Shown piece by piece: positions 43,806 through 54,400 of a DNA stretch of 64,000 nucleotides. Below the pieces are notes generated by a model. It saw nothing but the letters and a program-made list of their open reading frames with translations, was not told the DNA's origin and made no database searches. Position numbers and translations under genes: made by a program. This DNA is from Pseudomonadota bacterium (lineage in GTDB: Bacteria; Myxococcota_A; Polyangia; Polyangiales; Polyangiaceae): the NCBI GenBank assembly GCA_023428245.1, contig JAEYYX010000011.1:1-64000 (forward strand). Reading direction: 5' to 3'. Every line of letters begins with the position of its first letter. Within the stretch, counting starts at the first letter, position 1.

Positions 43806-44636
43806 TCAGGTTTTTTTCCCAAATGCGAGATGAGCAACGCTCGCCAGCGAAGTGATCCCTTGCAGTTCTTCGCGCAAATACTCATGGGCGATCGCCGTCT
43901 GGCGTGCGAACTCCTCTTCGCCGACGCGCTTGCGTAACAGCGTGAGCGGCGCAGCTCCCCGGACCATCTCGTCCCAAAATGCCTCGGGCGACTCAACGTC
44001 CAGGTACATTTCGACAGCCTCCACCGTTACCGAACCGAAACCTGACTCCTCGAGCTCAGCACGAAACACCTCAGGGTTCTCGAGGCTCGAGATATCTCGC
44101 TCCGGCATTTTCCGAGAAGGATCGATCGCCGCGAGAGCTCCAAACAATACGCGCATCGCAGGGGACATATCGACGGGTGCCCAGCTCGAAATGAGCGTCT
44201 TTCCCCCTGGCCTGAGGACACGAGCGAGCTCACGCATGCCGCGGCGTCGATCAGGAAAGAACATCACGCCGAACATCGACACGGCCCCGTCGAAGGATGC
44301 GTCGGCAAAGGGCAGGTGCTGCCCGTCGCCTTCATGAAGCGTGATGTTCGTGAGGCCGTAAGCGGAGACATTTCGCCGCGCGATTCGAAGCATTTCCGGC
44401 GCGAAATCGAGAGCGTCCACGGAACGTACGAGGGGGGCCACAATGAGGCTCGTCGTTCCCGGCCCGCAGGCGACGTCCAAGAAGCGATCGCCCGCTTCTA
44501 GATCGAGTTTCTTCACCCCGTACTCAGAGAACTTTCCGAGGAATTTCCGAGTGACCTCCTCATAGCCCTCGCTCACCAGGTCCCAGGGTCCCGGGGATGA
44601 AAGCGGATTCACGGGAGGTGCATTTTCGGCGGACAT
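43806..44636 (-). CDS. Class I SAM-dependent methyltransferase (type 11)
   Basis: 276 residues from ATG 44636. Motif I is FLDVACGPGTTSLIVAP, motif II is DALDFAPEMLRIARRN, then GDGQHLPFADASFDGAV (post-I acidic and motif III). The UbiE/BioC-like layout methylates small molecules, but the C-terminal 100 residues are not diagnostic. No biosynthetic neighbour indicates a substrate. Confidence 0.85.
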   Translation of the reverse strand: MSAENAPPVNPLSSPGPWDLVSEGYEEVTRKFLGKFSEYGVKKLDLEAGDRFLDVACGPGTTSLIVAPLVRSVDALDFAPEMLRIARRNVSAYGLTNITLHEGDGQHLPFADASFDGAVSMFGVMFFPDRRRGMRELARVLRPGGKTLISSWAPVDMSPAMRVLFGALAAIDPSRKMPERDISSLENPEVFRAELEESGFGSVTVEAVEMYLDVESPEAFWDEMVRGAAPLTLLRKRVGEEEFARQTAIAHEYLREELQGITSLASVAHLAFGKKT

Positions 44637-45124
44637 GGCGCGACAACGTACATGAGATTGCGAGCCAGGTCTCCTTTTCGATCTCAGTGGAATGTCCTCA
44701 TTGCTCGCAGGCGGCCCAGCGGGTCGCAAAAGGGAGGCCGAGAGCATCGAACAGCGAGAGAACGAGATGCATCACCCGCGCCCGGTGACCGACGCGAAAT
44801 TTCCTTATATGAGCCCATAGTGAGCTTCGACCGTCACCCTCCGTGCGGCAGGATGCTGCGAAGAAGACGGCTGCGTCGTTCCCAGGTTTGTCCACGGATG
44901 CGCGTCGCTCTTGAGCGCTGCCCTGACAATAGACCAGACAGGAAGCTCGCTCGCCCGAGCTCGGTCGGCAGAAGCTGCACGCGGGCGGAAAAGGAAGAAC
45001 GTGCGCGCCCCTTGCGCTCCGGGGCTTGAGAGACCACATTGAAGGACGTGGCTGTGTTCCTCCCTGGAACACGGACACCCCCAACCTCTCCTTCGGAGAG
45101 GCGGCGAACATCGTGTTCAACGAC
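44637..45124. other. Intergenic region upstream of ssrA
   Basis: 488 bp without a supportable gene: the minus-strand frames (44698-45120, 44834-45229) are Arg/Ser-rich with no SD or family. A small hairpin (CCTCTCC TTC GGAGAGG, 45085-45101) lies 24 bp before the tmRNA 5' end. No convincing -10/-35 was identified by eye, although the ssrA promoter must be here. Confidence 0.55.
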
Positions 45125-45581
<457 letters not shown>

Positions 45582-45604
45582 CTGGAGGAGTGCGACAACC
45601 GCTC

Positions 45605-45988
45605 TCACAGCGCCGCGAGGACGAGTTTCGTGATCTCCTCGAGGGAATCGCGATCTCCCCAGCCCTTTGGCACGAAGCTGGTCTTCCAGTCTTCCACAGT
45701 CATCGGGCGGAGGGTGAAGACCCCACTTCCTTCGGCCTTCCACTGGTAGCGCTCAAGCGAATCTTCGAGCAGGAAATCGACGAGTGAGAGACGCTCGTGG
45801 CACTCGTGCCAGTGGACAACAAGCGACTTGACCTCGTCGTCCCACTCGACTCCCGGAAAAAGGCCGAGACCGTCCGTGACATAACGAGGATCGCCCTCGA
45901 CCTCGACGATGACTACTTTGGGAAATGGGAACTTCGGAGGGCCCGCCGCGATCGCTTCCCTGAGCTTCCTCTCCCCGTCGTCTGACAT
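45605..45988 (-). CDS. Hypothetical protein beside the ssrA repeat
   Basis: 127 residues with SD GAGGAA before ATG 45988. A compact alpha/beta domain with several aromatic and acidic motifs (VVIVEVEGDPRYVTDGLGLF, SLVVHWHECHERLSLVDFLL, YQWKAEGSGVFTLRPM). No family was recognised. It starts within the small region between the duplicated ssrA end and a truncated lipoprotein gene, so it may be a passenger of an integrated element. Confidence 0.65.
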   Translation of the reverse strand: MSDDGERKLREAIAAGPPKFPFPKVVIVEVEGDPRYVTDGLGLFPGVEWDDEVKSLVVHWHECHERLSLVDFLLEDSLERYQWKAEGSGVFTLRPMTVEDWKTSFVPKGWGDRDSLEEITKLVLAAL

Positions 45989-46228
45989 GCTTCCTCGAAT
46001 CAGAATACGCCAGGCCTCCCACTGAGCAAACAGGAGCTAACGGCAAGCCACTGAAGATCTTCGATGCAGACGGAGGGCCGCTCCCAGGCTCGCGTTCATC
46101 GTGATGCGGTAGGTCCTGGAAAAGACGCAGCAGATCGACGGAGCGATCGTTGATGGGGACGGTGGGCACGGTCGTCGGAGACTGCGACGCAATGGCGGCG
46201 CTGCACCATCGATGTTAGAGCTTATCAC

Positions 46229-46642
46229 GCCTGCGGGACGGGTCCTGAGGACCAACCGGACGGGTCCGGTGGTGCGACGCTGACCGGAGGCGCATCGAGC
46301 GGGAGCGGCGGCGCGAGTGCTTCTGGTGGCGGTAGCTCGAGCGGAGGAGCCGCGACCTCGTCAGGAGGGCAACAGGTGGCCGAAACCGTTTTCGGCGGTC
46401 CGTGCACGAAGGATGAGGATTGCCCCGCGGCTCCAGGTGAGCTCCTCAGCTATTGCGGAATCGGGCCCAGCGGTTACTGCACTGCTACGTGCAGCTTTTC
46501 CATAGACAATCCCATGTGCGGAGCCGGAGCCGTGTGTGACGTAGGCCGGTGCCTCAAATTCTGTATCACCGACGCCGACTGCCGAGAGGGCTATTACTGT
46601 CAGGGAAAAAGCAAGGGGTGTGAGCGCGATCCGCGCCCTTGA
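46229..46642 (+). pseudogene. Cys-rich lipoprotein gene lacking its signal peptide
   Basis: From 46229 the frame reads ACGTGPEDQPDGSGG, exactly how a mature lipoprotein begins after its lipobox Cys. A Gly/Ser linker and a Cys-rich domain follow (CTKDEDCP, YCTATCSF, CRCLKFC-like pattern FCITDADCREGYYCQ). Upstream of the Cys the frame continues without a hydrophobic signal or a start. A GTG at 46376 could still express the last 88 residues. The likely reading is that recombination removed the signal peptide. No family was recognised beyond myxobacterial Cys-rich lipoproteins. Confidence 0.65.
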
Positions 46643-46781
46643 GAGCCTTCTCCTCGCCTCCCTCCCGAACCCCGAGCCCGGTGCTGCGCGCGCCCTCCCC
46701 ACGAGAGGTCAGCTCGAGAGCGGCCTTGTCAAAAGAGTTCAGTCGAGCGCACCGCGCCTCCTTTCTCACCGCAATCGGAGC

Positions 46782-47996
46782 TCAGAACGGCCGCGCCGAA
46801 TACCCGTCGCCGTAGTAGCAGTTCCCCTCGTCGTTCAGCCCGCCGACGAAGCGCACTGTCTCCGCAGGGGTCGGCGCGGGTGAGCTTCCGCTGAGCTCGG
46901 CCTCGACGCTCCGGAGGATCGCCTTCTTGAGCGTCGTGACGTAGTAGCAAGGCAGCGTCGGCGCCTTGTGGCTCCCTCCGAGCCCGGAGTCGTCCGTCAG
47001 GAAGAGGTAGCGGCCGAGGGTGAGCTGAGCCGCCTGGCGGAAGGAGCGCTCAGTGAGCTCATCGACGCCGCTCGAGGCGACGGGGTAAATATGGAGACCG
47101 CCATCCCGGGCGCTCCGGATCGCGTCAGCCATCGCCTTCCGATTTTCGTCGTGGTGCGGCGCGTCTGCCACCAAAAACATCATCTTTGCCACGTCGTCAG
47201 AAGTTCGCCAGGAGAGCGAGACCGACTCGGCGATGCCCTGGTCAGGAGCTTCGGGGAAGTCACCGCCGCCACCATAGGTCTGGCCATTGAGCGTTCCCTG
47301 AAAGACCTGGATATCGTCAGTGAAGTTGTACTTGCGCGTGACGTACTCATCCCCCTCGTCCCGAAAGACGACGAGCGACCAACGCTGGCTCGCCTGCGGG
47401 AAACGCTCGGAAATCTCGCTGGCAAGGGAACCAAGCTCCTGCTTCAGGTAAGCGAGCTCGTCACCCATGCTGCCCGTCGTGTCGATGACGAGGGAGATAT
47501 CGAGATCGGTCGGCCGCGGTCTTTGCTTCTTCGACTCCTCATAGGACGCTTGCATCTCCTCCGCCGTAATCGGCAACGCTCCGCGCTGCTGGGCTGCGTG
47601 GTGCTTCAGGTAATCGGTGAAAAAGTCGAAGCTGAGGTTGTCATCGAAGATGCCCGCTGTGAGCTGTCCTTGAGGCTTCAGCTTCGCGTCCGGCGATGGC
47701 ACCTTCGGGGGAACTGCCATGTTCGGTGCGCCCGCGCTCCCAGCCCCTGCCACCCCGGCTTCACCCGCCGAACCTGACGGGTCAGCAACAACCAGCCCGT
47801 CGCCGTCTCCTAGACTGTCGCCCCCTTTCTCCGGTCCTCTCGGCGACTCATAAGATCCGTCGTCACCGGCCGGGCCGTCGCCGCTCGTAGGCGAGGACAG
47901 AAGGTCCGAAGAACAGCCCGAACCGAGGAGCGCGATGCTCGCGGCCCAAAGCCATACGCTGCCCGTAAACCGCCTCTTGGATAGATTCAGTCCCAT
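46782..47996 (-). CDS. VWA-domain lipoprotein
   Basis: 404 residues from ATG 47996 (GTG 48044 possible): N-terminal signal with lipobox ALLGSGC, a Gly/Ser/Pro-rich linker (about 35-110), then a von Willebrand factor A domain with the MIDAS motif DTTGSMGDE (about 175) and Thr/Asp further on (LNGQTYGGGGDFPEA; VADAPHHDENRK). A Cys pair near the C-terminus (LPCYY, GNCYYGDG) may form a disulfide. Metal-dependent adhesion or complex assembly at the cell surface is a family-based guess. Confidence 0.88.
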   Translation of the reverse strand: MGLNLSKRRFTGSVWLWAASIALLGSGCSSDLLSSPTSGDGPAGDDGSYESPRGPEKGGDSLGDGDGLVVADPSGSAGEAGVAGAGSAGAPNMAVPPKVPSPDAKLKPQGQLTAGIFDDNLSFDFFTDYLKHHAAQQRGALPITAEEMQASYEESKKQRPRPTDLDISLVIDTTGSMGDELAYLKQELGSLASEISERFPQASQRWSLVVFRDEGDEYVTRKYNFTDDIQVFQGTLNGQTYGGGGDFPEAPDQGIAESVSLSWRTSDDVAKMMFLVADAPHHDENRKAMADAIRSARDGGLHIYPVASSGVDELTERSFRQAAQLTLGRYLFLTDDSGLGGSHKAPTLPCYYVTTLKKAILRSVEAELSGSSPAPTPAETVRFVGGLNDEGNCYYGDGYSARPF

Positions 47997-48189
47997 GGGA
48001 GCCCCGATCAGCAACGGGCGTGCCACAAGCTTCGCTTTCGCCACTCTCCTTCCCCGCGAAACTGCTCACACTTTTCCTGCGATCTGTGCCCCTCCGCGTA
48101 GAGTGCGCCACCGTGCGCCAGAGACCGGGACAGGGATGTCAGGGCGCTCGGCGGGGCCCCGAAGGGCGCCGCGCCGATGCCTCCTCTTG

Positions 48190-49551
48190 TTAGATCACCC
48201 CAAAGGCCAACATCGCATCCGCCACTCGCGTGAAGCCGGAGATGTTCGCGCCGAGCACGTAGTCGCCCGGCCGTCCGTACTCTTCGGCGGTGTGGGCGCA
48301 GCGCTCGTGGATGCCGTGCATGATCTCGGCCAGACGCTGCTCGGTGTACTCGAAGGACCAAGAATCGCGCGAAGCGTTCTGCTGCATCTCGAGGGCGGAC
48401 GTCGAAACGCCGCCCGCGTTCGCAGCCTTGCCCGGAGCGAACAAGACCTTCGCGTCCGAGAAGAGACGAATCGCCTCTGGAGTCGAAGGCATGTTCGCGC
48501 CTTCGGCTACAGCTTGCACGCCGCTTCGGATCAGGAGCCGCGCATCATCGCCATTGAGTTCATTCTGCGTTGCGCAGGGGAACGCCACGTCAATGCGCGT
48601 GCTCTCGGCGATCTTCCAGATCTTCATGCCCGAATGATATTCGGCCTTGCCGCCTTTACGCCGCGCGTACTCGCTGACGCGTCCGCGCTCGACCTCTTTG
48701 ACCTGGCGGAGCAGCTCGAGATCGATCCCTTCCGGATCGTAGACGACGCCGCCCGAATCTGAACAGCCGACGACGCGCCCACCGAGGGCATGCACCTTAT
48801 GGATCGCATACGTCGCCACGTTCCCGGAGCCAGAAACAAGGACTTGTTTGCCCTCGAAGGTCTGGCCGCGGGTCTTGAGCATCTGCTCGGTGAAGAAGAC
48901 TGTGCCGTAACCTGTGGCTTCGGTGCGCACGAGGGAGCCGCCCCAGGAGATGCCTTTTCCGGTGAGCACCCCAGACTCGTAGCGATTCGTGAGCCGCTTG
49001 TATTGACCGAAGAGGTAGCCAATCTCGCGTCCGCCGACGCCGATGTCCCCAGCGGGAACGTCCGTGTACTCGCCGAGGTGCCGATAGAGCTCGGTCATGA
49101 AGGACTGACAGAAGCGCATCACCTCGTTCTGGGACTTGCCCTTCGGATCGAAGTCGCTGCCGCCCTTGGCGCCGCCGATAGGAAGGCCCGTCAGAGCGTT
49201 CTTGAAGATCTGTTCGAAGCCGAGGAACTTGACGGTGCCGAGCAGAACCGTCGGATGAAAGCGGAGACCGCCCTTGTAGGGGCCGAGGGCCGAGTTGAAC
49301 TGAACCCGGAAGCCCCGATGGATCTGGACCCGGTTCTGATCGTCGATCCAGGGGACCCGGAAGATGATCTGGCGCTCCGGCTCACAGAGCCGCTCGAGGA
49401 TCGACGAGTCCGCATACTCGGGATGCTTAGCGATGACTGGGCCGAGGGACTCGAAGACCTCGCGCACGGCCTGGTGGAACTCGAGCTCCCCGGGGTTTCG
49501 TCGGAGCACATTTTCGTAAAGAGAGCTGATTCGCGGGTGCAGGTTCGTCAT
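48190..49551 (-). CDS. gdhA: NADP-specific glutamate dehydrogenase
   Basis: 453 residues from ATG 49551, the standard hexameric GDH length: FRVQFNSALGPYKGGLRFHP (substrate Lys), GLPIGGAKGGSDFDPKGKS (catalytic Lys), DVPAGDIGVGGREIG, the Rossmann GSGNVATYA and ANAGGVSTSALEMQQN. Assimilates ammonium into glutamate with NADPH. The frame extends upstream to 49623 without family support. Confidence 0.96.
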   Translation of the reverse strand: MTNLHPRISSLYENVLRRNPGELEFHQAVREVFESLGPVIAKHPEYADSSILERLCEPERQIIFRVPWIDDQNRVQIHRGFRVQFNSALGPYKGGLRFHPTVLLGTVKFLGFEQIFKNALTGLPIGGAKGGSDFDPKGKSQNEVMRFCQSFMTELYRHLGEYTDVPAGDIGVGGREIGYLFGQYKRLTNRYESGVLTGKGISWGGSLVRTEATGYGTVFFTEQMLKTRGQTFEGKQVLVSGSGNVATYAIHKVHALGGRVVGCSDSGGVVYDPEGIDLELLRQVKEVERGRVSEYARRKGGKAEYHSGMKIWKIAESTRIDVAFPCATQNELNGDDARLLIRSGVQAVAEGANMPSTPEAIRLFSDAKVLFAPGKAANAGGVSTSALEMQQNASRDSWSFEYTEQRLAEIMHGIHERCAHTAEEYGRPGDYVLGANISGFTRVADAMLAFGVI

Positions 49552-50113
49552 GAAGGGTCTCTTGAAACAATCCGGAAACATGGCCCGCAGCCCCTTCGCT
49601 GTCGACTGCAAAAACTGCGGCAAGGGCTACCCTAAGTCCCCAAAGATCGGGGATTTTCCGGCGCGAGCGGAACCTTCGCGAATTGCGCCCCAGTGCTCGC
49701 TCTCACGTTCCTCCTCCCGGATGCGTCTCGGTGGATACAGCCAGGCAACCACCGCCAGGCGAAGCACGCTCGCTCTCTTCACCCGCGCCCTCTCCGAAGC
49801 CGAAAAGAGCTGCGCCCTTAGGCCGGCCCGACCTATTGCGCGGCGGCCTCGGCGTCAGCGACGATCGGTCGATAGTCCTTGCTTTGGAGGACGAGCGGAC
49901 CGTCGTTTTGGAGACTTTTTCGAGACCAAGTGCGGACCGGCGTCTTTTTCGAGACCAAGTTCCGAAACGAACGCCGGGAAGTCTGGCGTGAAAGTCGATT
50001 CGCCATCGGATGAGCTCCCGCCATGACTCGGTGCCCGGGCAGAGTGCTTCTGATCTCGGGCTTCGAGCGACCTCTCGTAGATCTTGAGATTCCGTAGACT
50101 CCCCAAATACAAA
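49552..50113. other. Intergenic, no convincing gene
   Basis: About 560 bp between gdhA and the hpf terminator. Overlapping Arg/Ser-rich minus-strand frames at 49833-50159 have no SD or homology; one ends with DGPLVLQSKDYRPIVADAE, so a short peptide cannot be excluded. No RNA gene or repeat was seen. Confidence 0.5.
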
Positions 50114-50144
50114 CCGGGAGACCACCCTCGAGGGGCGTCTCCCG
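50101..50144 (-). terminator. Rho-independent terminator of hpf
   Basis: 9-bp perfect stem CCGGGAGAC / GTCTCCCGG (50114-50122 and 50136-50144). On the minus strand TTTGTATTTG follows, 25 bp after the hpf stop. Confidence 0.8.
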
Positions 50145-50168
50145 GTGTCTCATCCACATCGCGCGGGT

Positions 50169-50483
50169 CTAGCGCGCTTCGAGACGCCCGATCTCGCGCT
50201 CGAGGGCGCGAGCGAGCTTGCTCGCGGCGCCGCGCACTGCGAGTTCAACGTTGTCAGCAAACTCGGTCACGACGGTCGGCTGGCGGTGCTCGACGCGGGC
50301 TTCCATGACGCACTTCGTGTCACCGGGAGTCTCTTTGACCCCGTTCTCGTCGCTGATGTGCACCTCGACGCGGGTGATACGACGCGCAAAGTGCGACAGA
50401 GCGTGCTCCGTCCATTCGGTCACGAGGTCCTTCAGTCTCTCGTCGCCTTTGATGTTGTTGTCGGTGCGGACTTCGATCTGCAT
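50169..50483 (-). CDS. hpf: Ribosome hibernation promoting factor (HPF/RaiA family, short)
   Basis: 104 residues of the ribosomal S30AE family: MQIEVRTDNNIKGDERLKDL, then LSHFARRITRVEVHISDENG and EARVEHRQPTVVTEFADNVE. Binds the 30S decoding region and inactivates ribosomes in starvation. Short-form length. ATG 50483 chosen; ATG 50510 is an alternative. It is divergent from the FlgE-like lipoprotein; the own terminator follows. Confidence 0.9.
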   Translation of the reverse strand: MQIEVRTDNNIKGDERLKDLVTEWTEHALSHFARRITRVEVHISDENGVKETPGDTKCVMEARVEHRQPTVVTEFADNVELAVRGAASKLARALEREIGRLEAR

Positions 50484-50667
50484 ACCGATCACACTAGTAA
50501 AGGAAACCATTTCGTCGAGGGCATTTCGGGCAGCGACTGGGCCGGTTCCGGGATTCGGGAACAAAACGCGCACATTGTGCGCTTCCCTGTCGAGACGCCC
50601 CGCTGCAGCCCCCCAGGAGCGCGAAACCTGAACCTTCTGCCAGAGCTGCCGTTTCTGGAGATCGACC

Positions 50668-51222
50668 ATGGTCCTCGGTCGCGCTTCGGCGCTCGCATCG
50701 CTCCTCCTCGTCGCTTCTTGTTCCGCAGCCGGTGGCTCAAAGACCCAAGGCACGCCGGGGAGGAGCGTGGTCGTATCCTTCACTGGCAATCTCGACGCAC
50801 GCGCGAGAGTTCCCGAAGAGCCATTCTCCGTCGAATCCCCGGGCAAAACGTCACAGCTCGGCGCCGTCGTCGAGGTTCGAGGCGAAGCCTCTGGCAGGTA
50901 CCCCCTCTCCTTCTATTTCCGGAAAGAAGACACCTCTGCATTTGCATTTTATGTGCTCGCGGACATCGAGGACGTCTCGCTCGAAACAGAGACGGATCCG
51001 AGCGAGACGCTCGTCGGACAGGGCACCCTCTACTTCGACACAGACGGCCTCCTCCTCTCCGTCGTTCCGAGCGATCCTATCGAGATCCACTTCCGCGGCG
51101 CCCCCCGCTCTCAGCTCATCTCCCTGAACTTCGGCTCCGCCAAAGACCGAGGCGGCGACGGGCGCTCCGGCTTCACACAGTACGCCCTCAGCACGACCAT
51201 CACCTACCAAGCGAGTCACTAA
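50668..51222 (+). CDS. Lipoprotein resembling the D2 domain of flagellar hook protein FlgE
   Basis: 184 residues: lipoprotein signal (MVLGRASALASLLLVASC), then one beta-rich domain. Its order of motifs matches the FlgE/FlaE middle domain: VVVSFTGNLDARA, then GAVVEVRGEASGRYPLSFYFRK, FAFYVLADIEDVS, LVGQGTLYFDTDGLLLSV and ISLNFGS with a closing GFTQYA. No hook N- or C-terminal helices are present and no flagellar gene is in the window. The resemblance is by eye and could be convergent. Confidence 0.6.
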   Translation: MVLGRASALASLLLVASCSAAGGSKTQGTPGRSVVVSFTGNLDARARVPEEPFSVESPGKTSQLGAVVEVRGEASGRYPLSFYFRKEDTSAFAFYVLADIEDVSLETETDPSETLVGQGTLYFDTDGLLLSVVPSDPIEIHFRGAPRSQLISLNFGSAKDRGGDGRSGFTQYALSTTITYQASH

Positions 51223-51463
51223 GGGCTCCCCGACGTAGGCGCCTTCATTCGCTCCTCAGCTCGGATACCAAGCCGGCCCATGCGGCCCGTCTTCGTGACT
51301 CCGCCCCCGTGCACGGGGGCCTGCGCCTCGGACTCGTAAGCAATCCGCAGGTTTGCGATCTGTTCATCTGCCCAGACGACGGTCCCAAGCTCCCTTCCGC
51401 TCCGCGCCCGTTCGAGCACAATCGCCCGAGGCTCTGCCCCAGCACTTCGACTCGCCTCAGGAT

Positions 51464-54400
51464 GTGTTAGCCATAGAAGTGCTTACGATTCGGACCTCAG
51501 CCGGGCTCATCGGCGGGATCTTCGCCCTTGCTCTCGCGATCTTCGCCGCCGACCTCATGGTCCCTCTCGGGATCGCTGTCTGGGTCCTGTATCTCGGACC
51601 CGTCGTCCTCAGCAACTTCGGCTGGCGACCGGCGATGCCGATCTACGTCGCGCTGCTCTCGACGATCCTGCTCGTCCTCGGCTACTTGCTCTCCGCTTCG
51701 AACGGCTCGATCGAGGCGACCTATAGCCCGATCAATCGAACCTTCGGCATCATCACGATCTGGTCCGTAGCGATCATCGGGCGCAGCTTCGTCGCGAGTC
51801 GCCTCGCGCTCAAGATCGAAGACTGGTTCAAGGCTGCGGAGACGGGTCTCAGCGAGAAGCTCGTCGGAGAACAAACCCTAAAGCAGCTCGGCGAGAACAT
51901 CCTCGGCTTCCTCGCGCCCTATTCGGGCGCTGTCGTCGGCGCCATTTACCTGACAGACGGCTCCGGGAGCTACGAGCTCTTTGGGACCCATGCGTTCGAC
52001 CGCGAGAGCGGAGTGCGCGAGAGCTTCGGGCCGGGCGATGGGCTCATTGGGCAGGCGATCCGCGACAAGAAGCTCCATCACGTGAAAGAGGTCCCTGAAG
52101 GCTACCTCGACGTACGCTCGGGCCTCGGTCATCACAAACCGAAGGAGATTGTGATCGCGCCGGCGGCCTTGGACGGACGCGTGCTCGGTGTCCTCGAGCT
52201 CGGCTTCTTCTCGGAGGCCGACAGCAAGGTTCTGACCCTCTTGCCGCGGCTTTCCACGCTCATCGGTTCGGCGGTGCGCGCCGTCAACTTCAGCACCCGT
52301 CAACGGGAGCTCCTCGAAGAGACCCAGCGCCAGGCCGAGAAGCTCCAAACGCAGCAAGAGGAGCTCCGCGTTCAGAACGAAGAGCTCGAGCAGCAAAGCC
52401 GCGCCCTCGTCCATTCGCAAACCCAGCTCGAAAACCAGCAAGCGGAGCTCGAGCAGATCAACGCGCAGCTCGAAGAACAGACTCAATCCCTCGGAAAGCA
52501 GCGGGACGAGCTTGCCCACGCCCAGGCGGACCTCCTCCGCGCCAGCTCCTACAAGTCCGAGTTCCTCGCGAACATGTCCCACGAGCTGCGCACACCGCTG
52601 AACAGCTCCCTCATTTTGGCGAAGCTCCTCTCCGAAAATCGCGAGGGCAACCTGACCGAAGAGCAGATCAAATACGCCAATACGATCTACTCCGCGGGCA
52701 ACGATCTCCTCACGCTCATCAACGACATCCTCGATCTCTCGAAGATCGAAGCCGGTAAGCTCGACATCCGCCCCGAGCACGTCTCCATCGCGCGCATCAC
52801 CGACGAGCTCACGACGACCTTCGGTCCGGTCGCCAAGGAAAGGGGGCTTGAGCTCAGCATCGACACACGGGACGCGCCCCCGAGCCTGTTCACAGATCCG
52901 ACCCGCCTCCAGCAAATCCTGAAGAATCTGATCTCGAACGCTCTCAAGTTCACAGAGCGCGGCGGAGTGGCCCTGCGAGTCGAGCGCCAGCCGGACCGCA
53001 CCTTGCGCTTCTCCGTGGCCGACACCGGCATCGGCATTCCTCAAGAACAACAGGAAGCAATCTTCGAAGCCTTCCGCCAGGCAGACGGCACAGTGAGCCG
53101 CCGCTACGGTGGAACCGGGCTCGGCCTCTCCATCTCCCGCGATCTGTCGCGCCTGCTCGGCGGCAGCTTGGGTGTGGAGAGCACACCCGGGCACGGCAGC
53201 ACCTTCTGGATCACGCTCCCCGAGCAGTACGCGGGCTCTCCCGCGCAGGCGCCGCTGCACAAGTCGTCTCCGAGTTCCCCCCCGCGACCTGCCCCGTTTC
53301 CTCCCCAGCGCACTATCGCGAGCGCCGAGCCACCCTCGCGCCCGAAGCAGGCGCCCGCGCCCGATGAGCGCTCGCGCCCCCGAGGGACCCGCACCATCCT
53401 CATCATCGAAGATGACCTCGCCTTCGCCGAGATCTTGCGCGATCTGGCTCGAGAGCTCGACTTCGACTCACTGATGGCTCATAGCGGCGAAGACGGACTC
53501 GCCCTCGCCAACCGCTACCAGCCGAGCGCGATCATCCTCGACGTCCAGCTTCCGGATCGCTCTGGGCTCTCGGTGCTCGACGCTCTCAAGCACAATCCCG
53601 CCACCCGCCACATTCCCGTGCATATGGCGTCCGTCTCGGACCATACGCAGACGGCCCTCGAGATGGGCGCGGCGGGGTACGCTCTGAAGCCTGTCGCCCG
53701 GGACGAGCTCTTGGCCGCGTTCGAGCGCCTGGAGTCGAAGTTCTCCGAACGCAACCGGCGCATCCTCGTCATCGAAGACGACCAGACCCATAGAGAGAGT
53801 ACCTGCCAGCTGCTCGCGGCGGACAACGTCGAGGTCGTGCCCTCGGCGAGCGCGGCGGAGGCTCTCGAGCTGCTTTCCAGCACGACCTTCGACTGCGTGG
53901 TGATGGACCTGAATCTCCCCGACCGCACGGGCTTCGAGCTGCTCGACGAGATCTCAAACAAGGAAGAGTACTCGGTCCCGCCCGTGATCGTGTACACCGG
54001 TCGCTCCCTTTCCCGGGAAGAAGAGCAGCGCCTGCGCCGCTTCTCTTCGTCGATCATCATCAAAGGCGCTCGCTCTCCCGAGCGCCTGCTCGACGAGGTC
54101 ACTCTTTTCTTGCACCAGGTCGAGTCGAGCCTCCCGCCCGATCGCCAGCGCATGCTGCGCGCAGCGCGCAACCGGGAAGCTGTGTTCGAAGGACGGCGCA
54201 TCCTTGTCGTCGAAGACGACGTCCGGAACATCTTCGCCGTCACCAGCATTTTCGAGCCCAAAGGCGCCAAGATCGAGATCGCTCGCAACGGGCGCGAGGC
54301 CCTCGAGCTCCTGGAGCGGGACCCGAATGTCGATCTTGTGCTCATGGATATCATGATGCCCGAGATGGACGGGCTGGAGGCGACACGCGAGATCCGTCGG

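Noticed and set aside
49833..50159. Minus-strand frames between gdhA and hpf
   Set aside because: They cross the hpf terminator and have no SD. The C-terminal peptide looks gene-like but is too little to support a call.
51878..53260. Long minus-strand frame across the hybrid kinase
   Set aside because: Leu/Glu-rich shadow of the coiled coil and GAF regions, no family signature.
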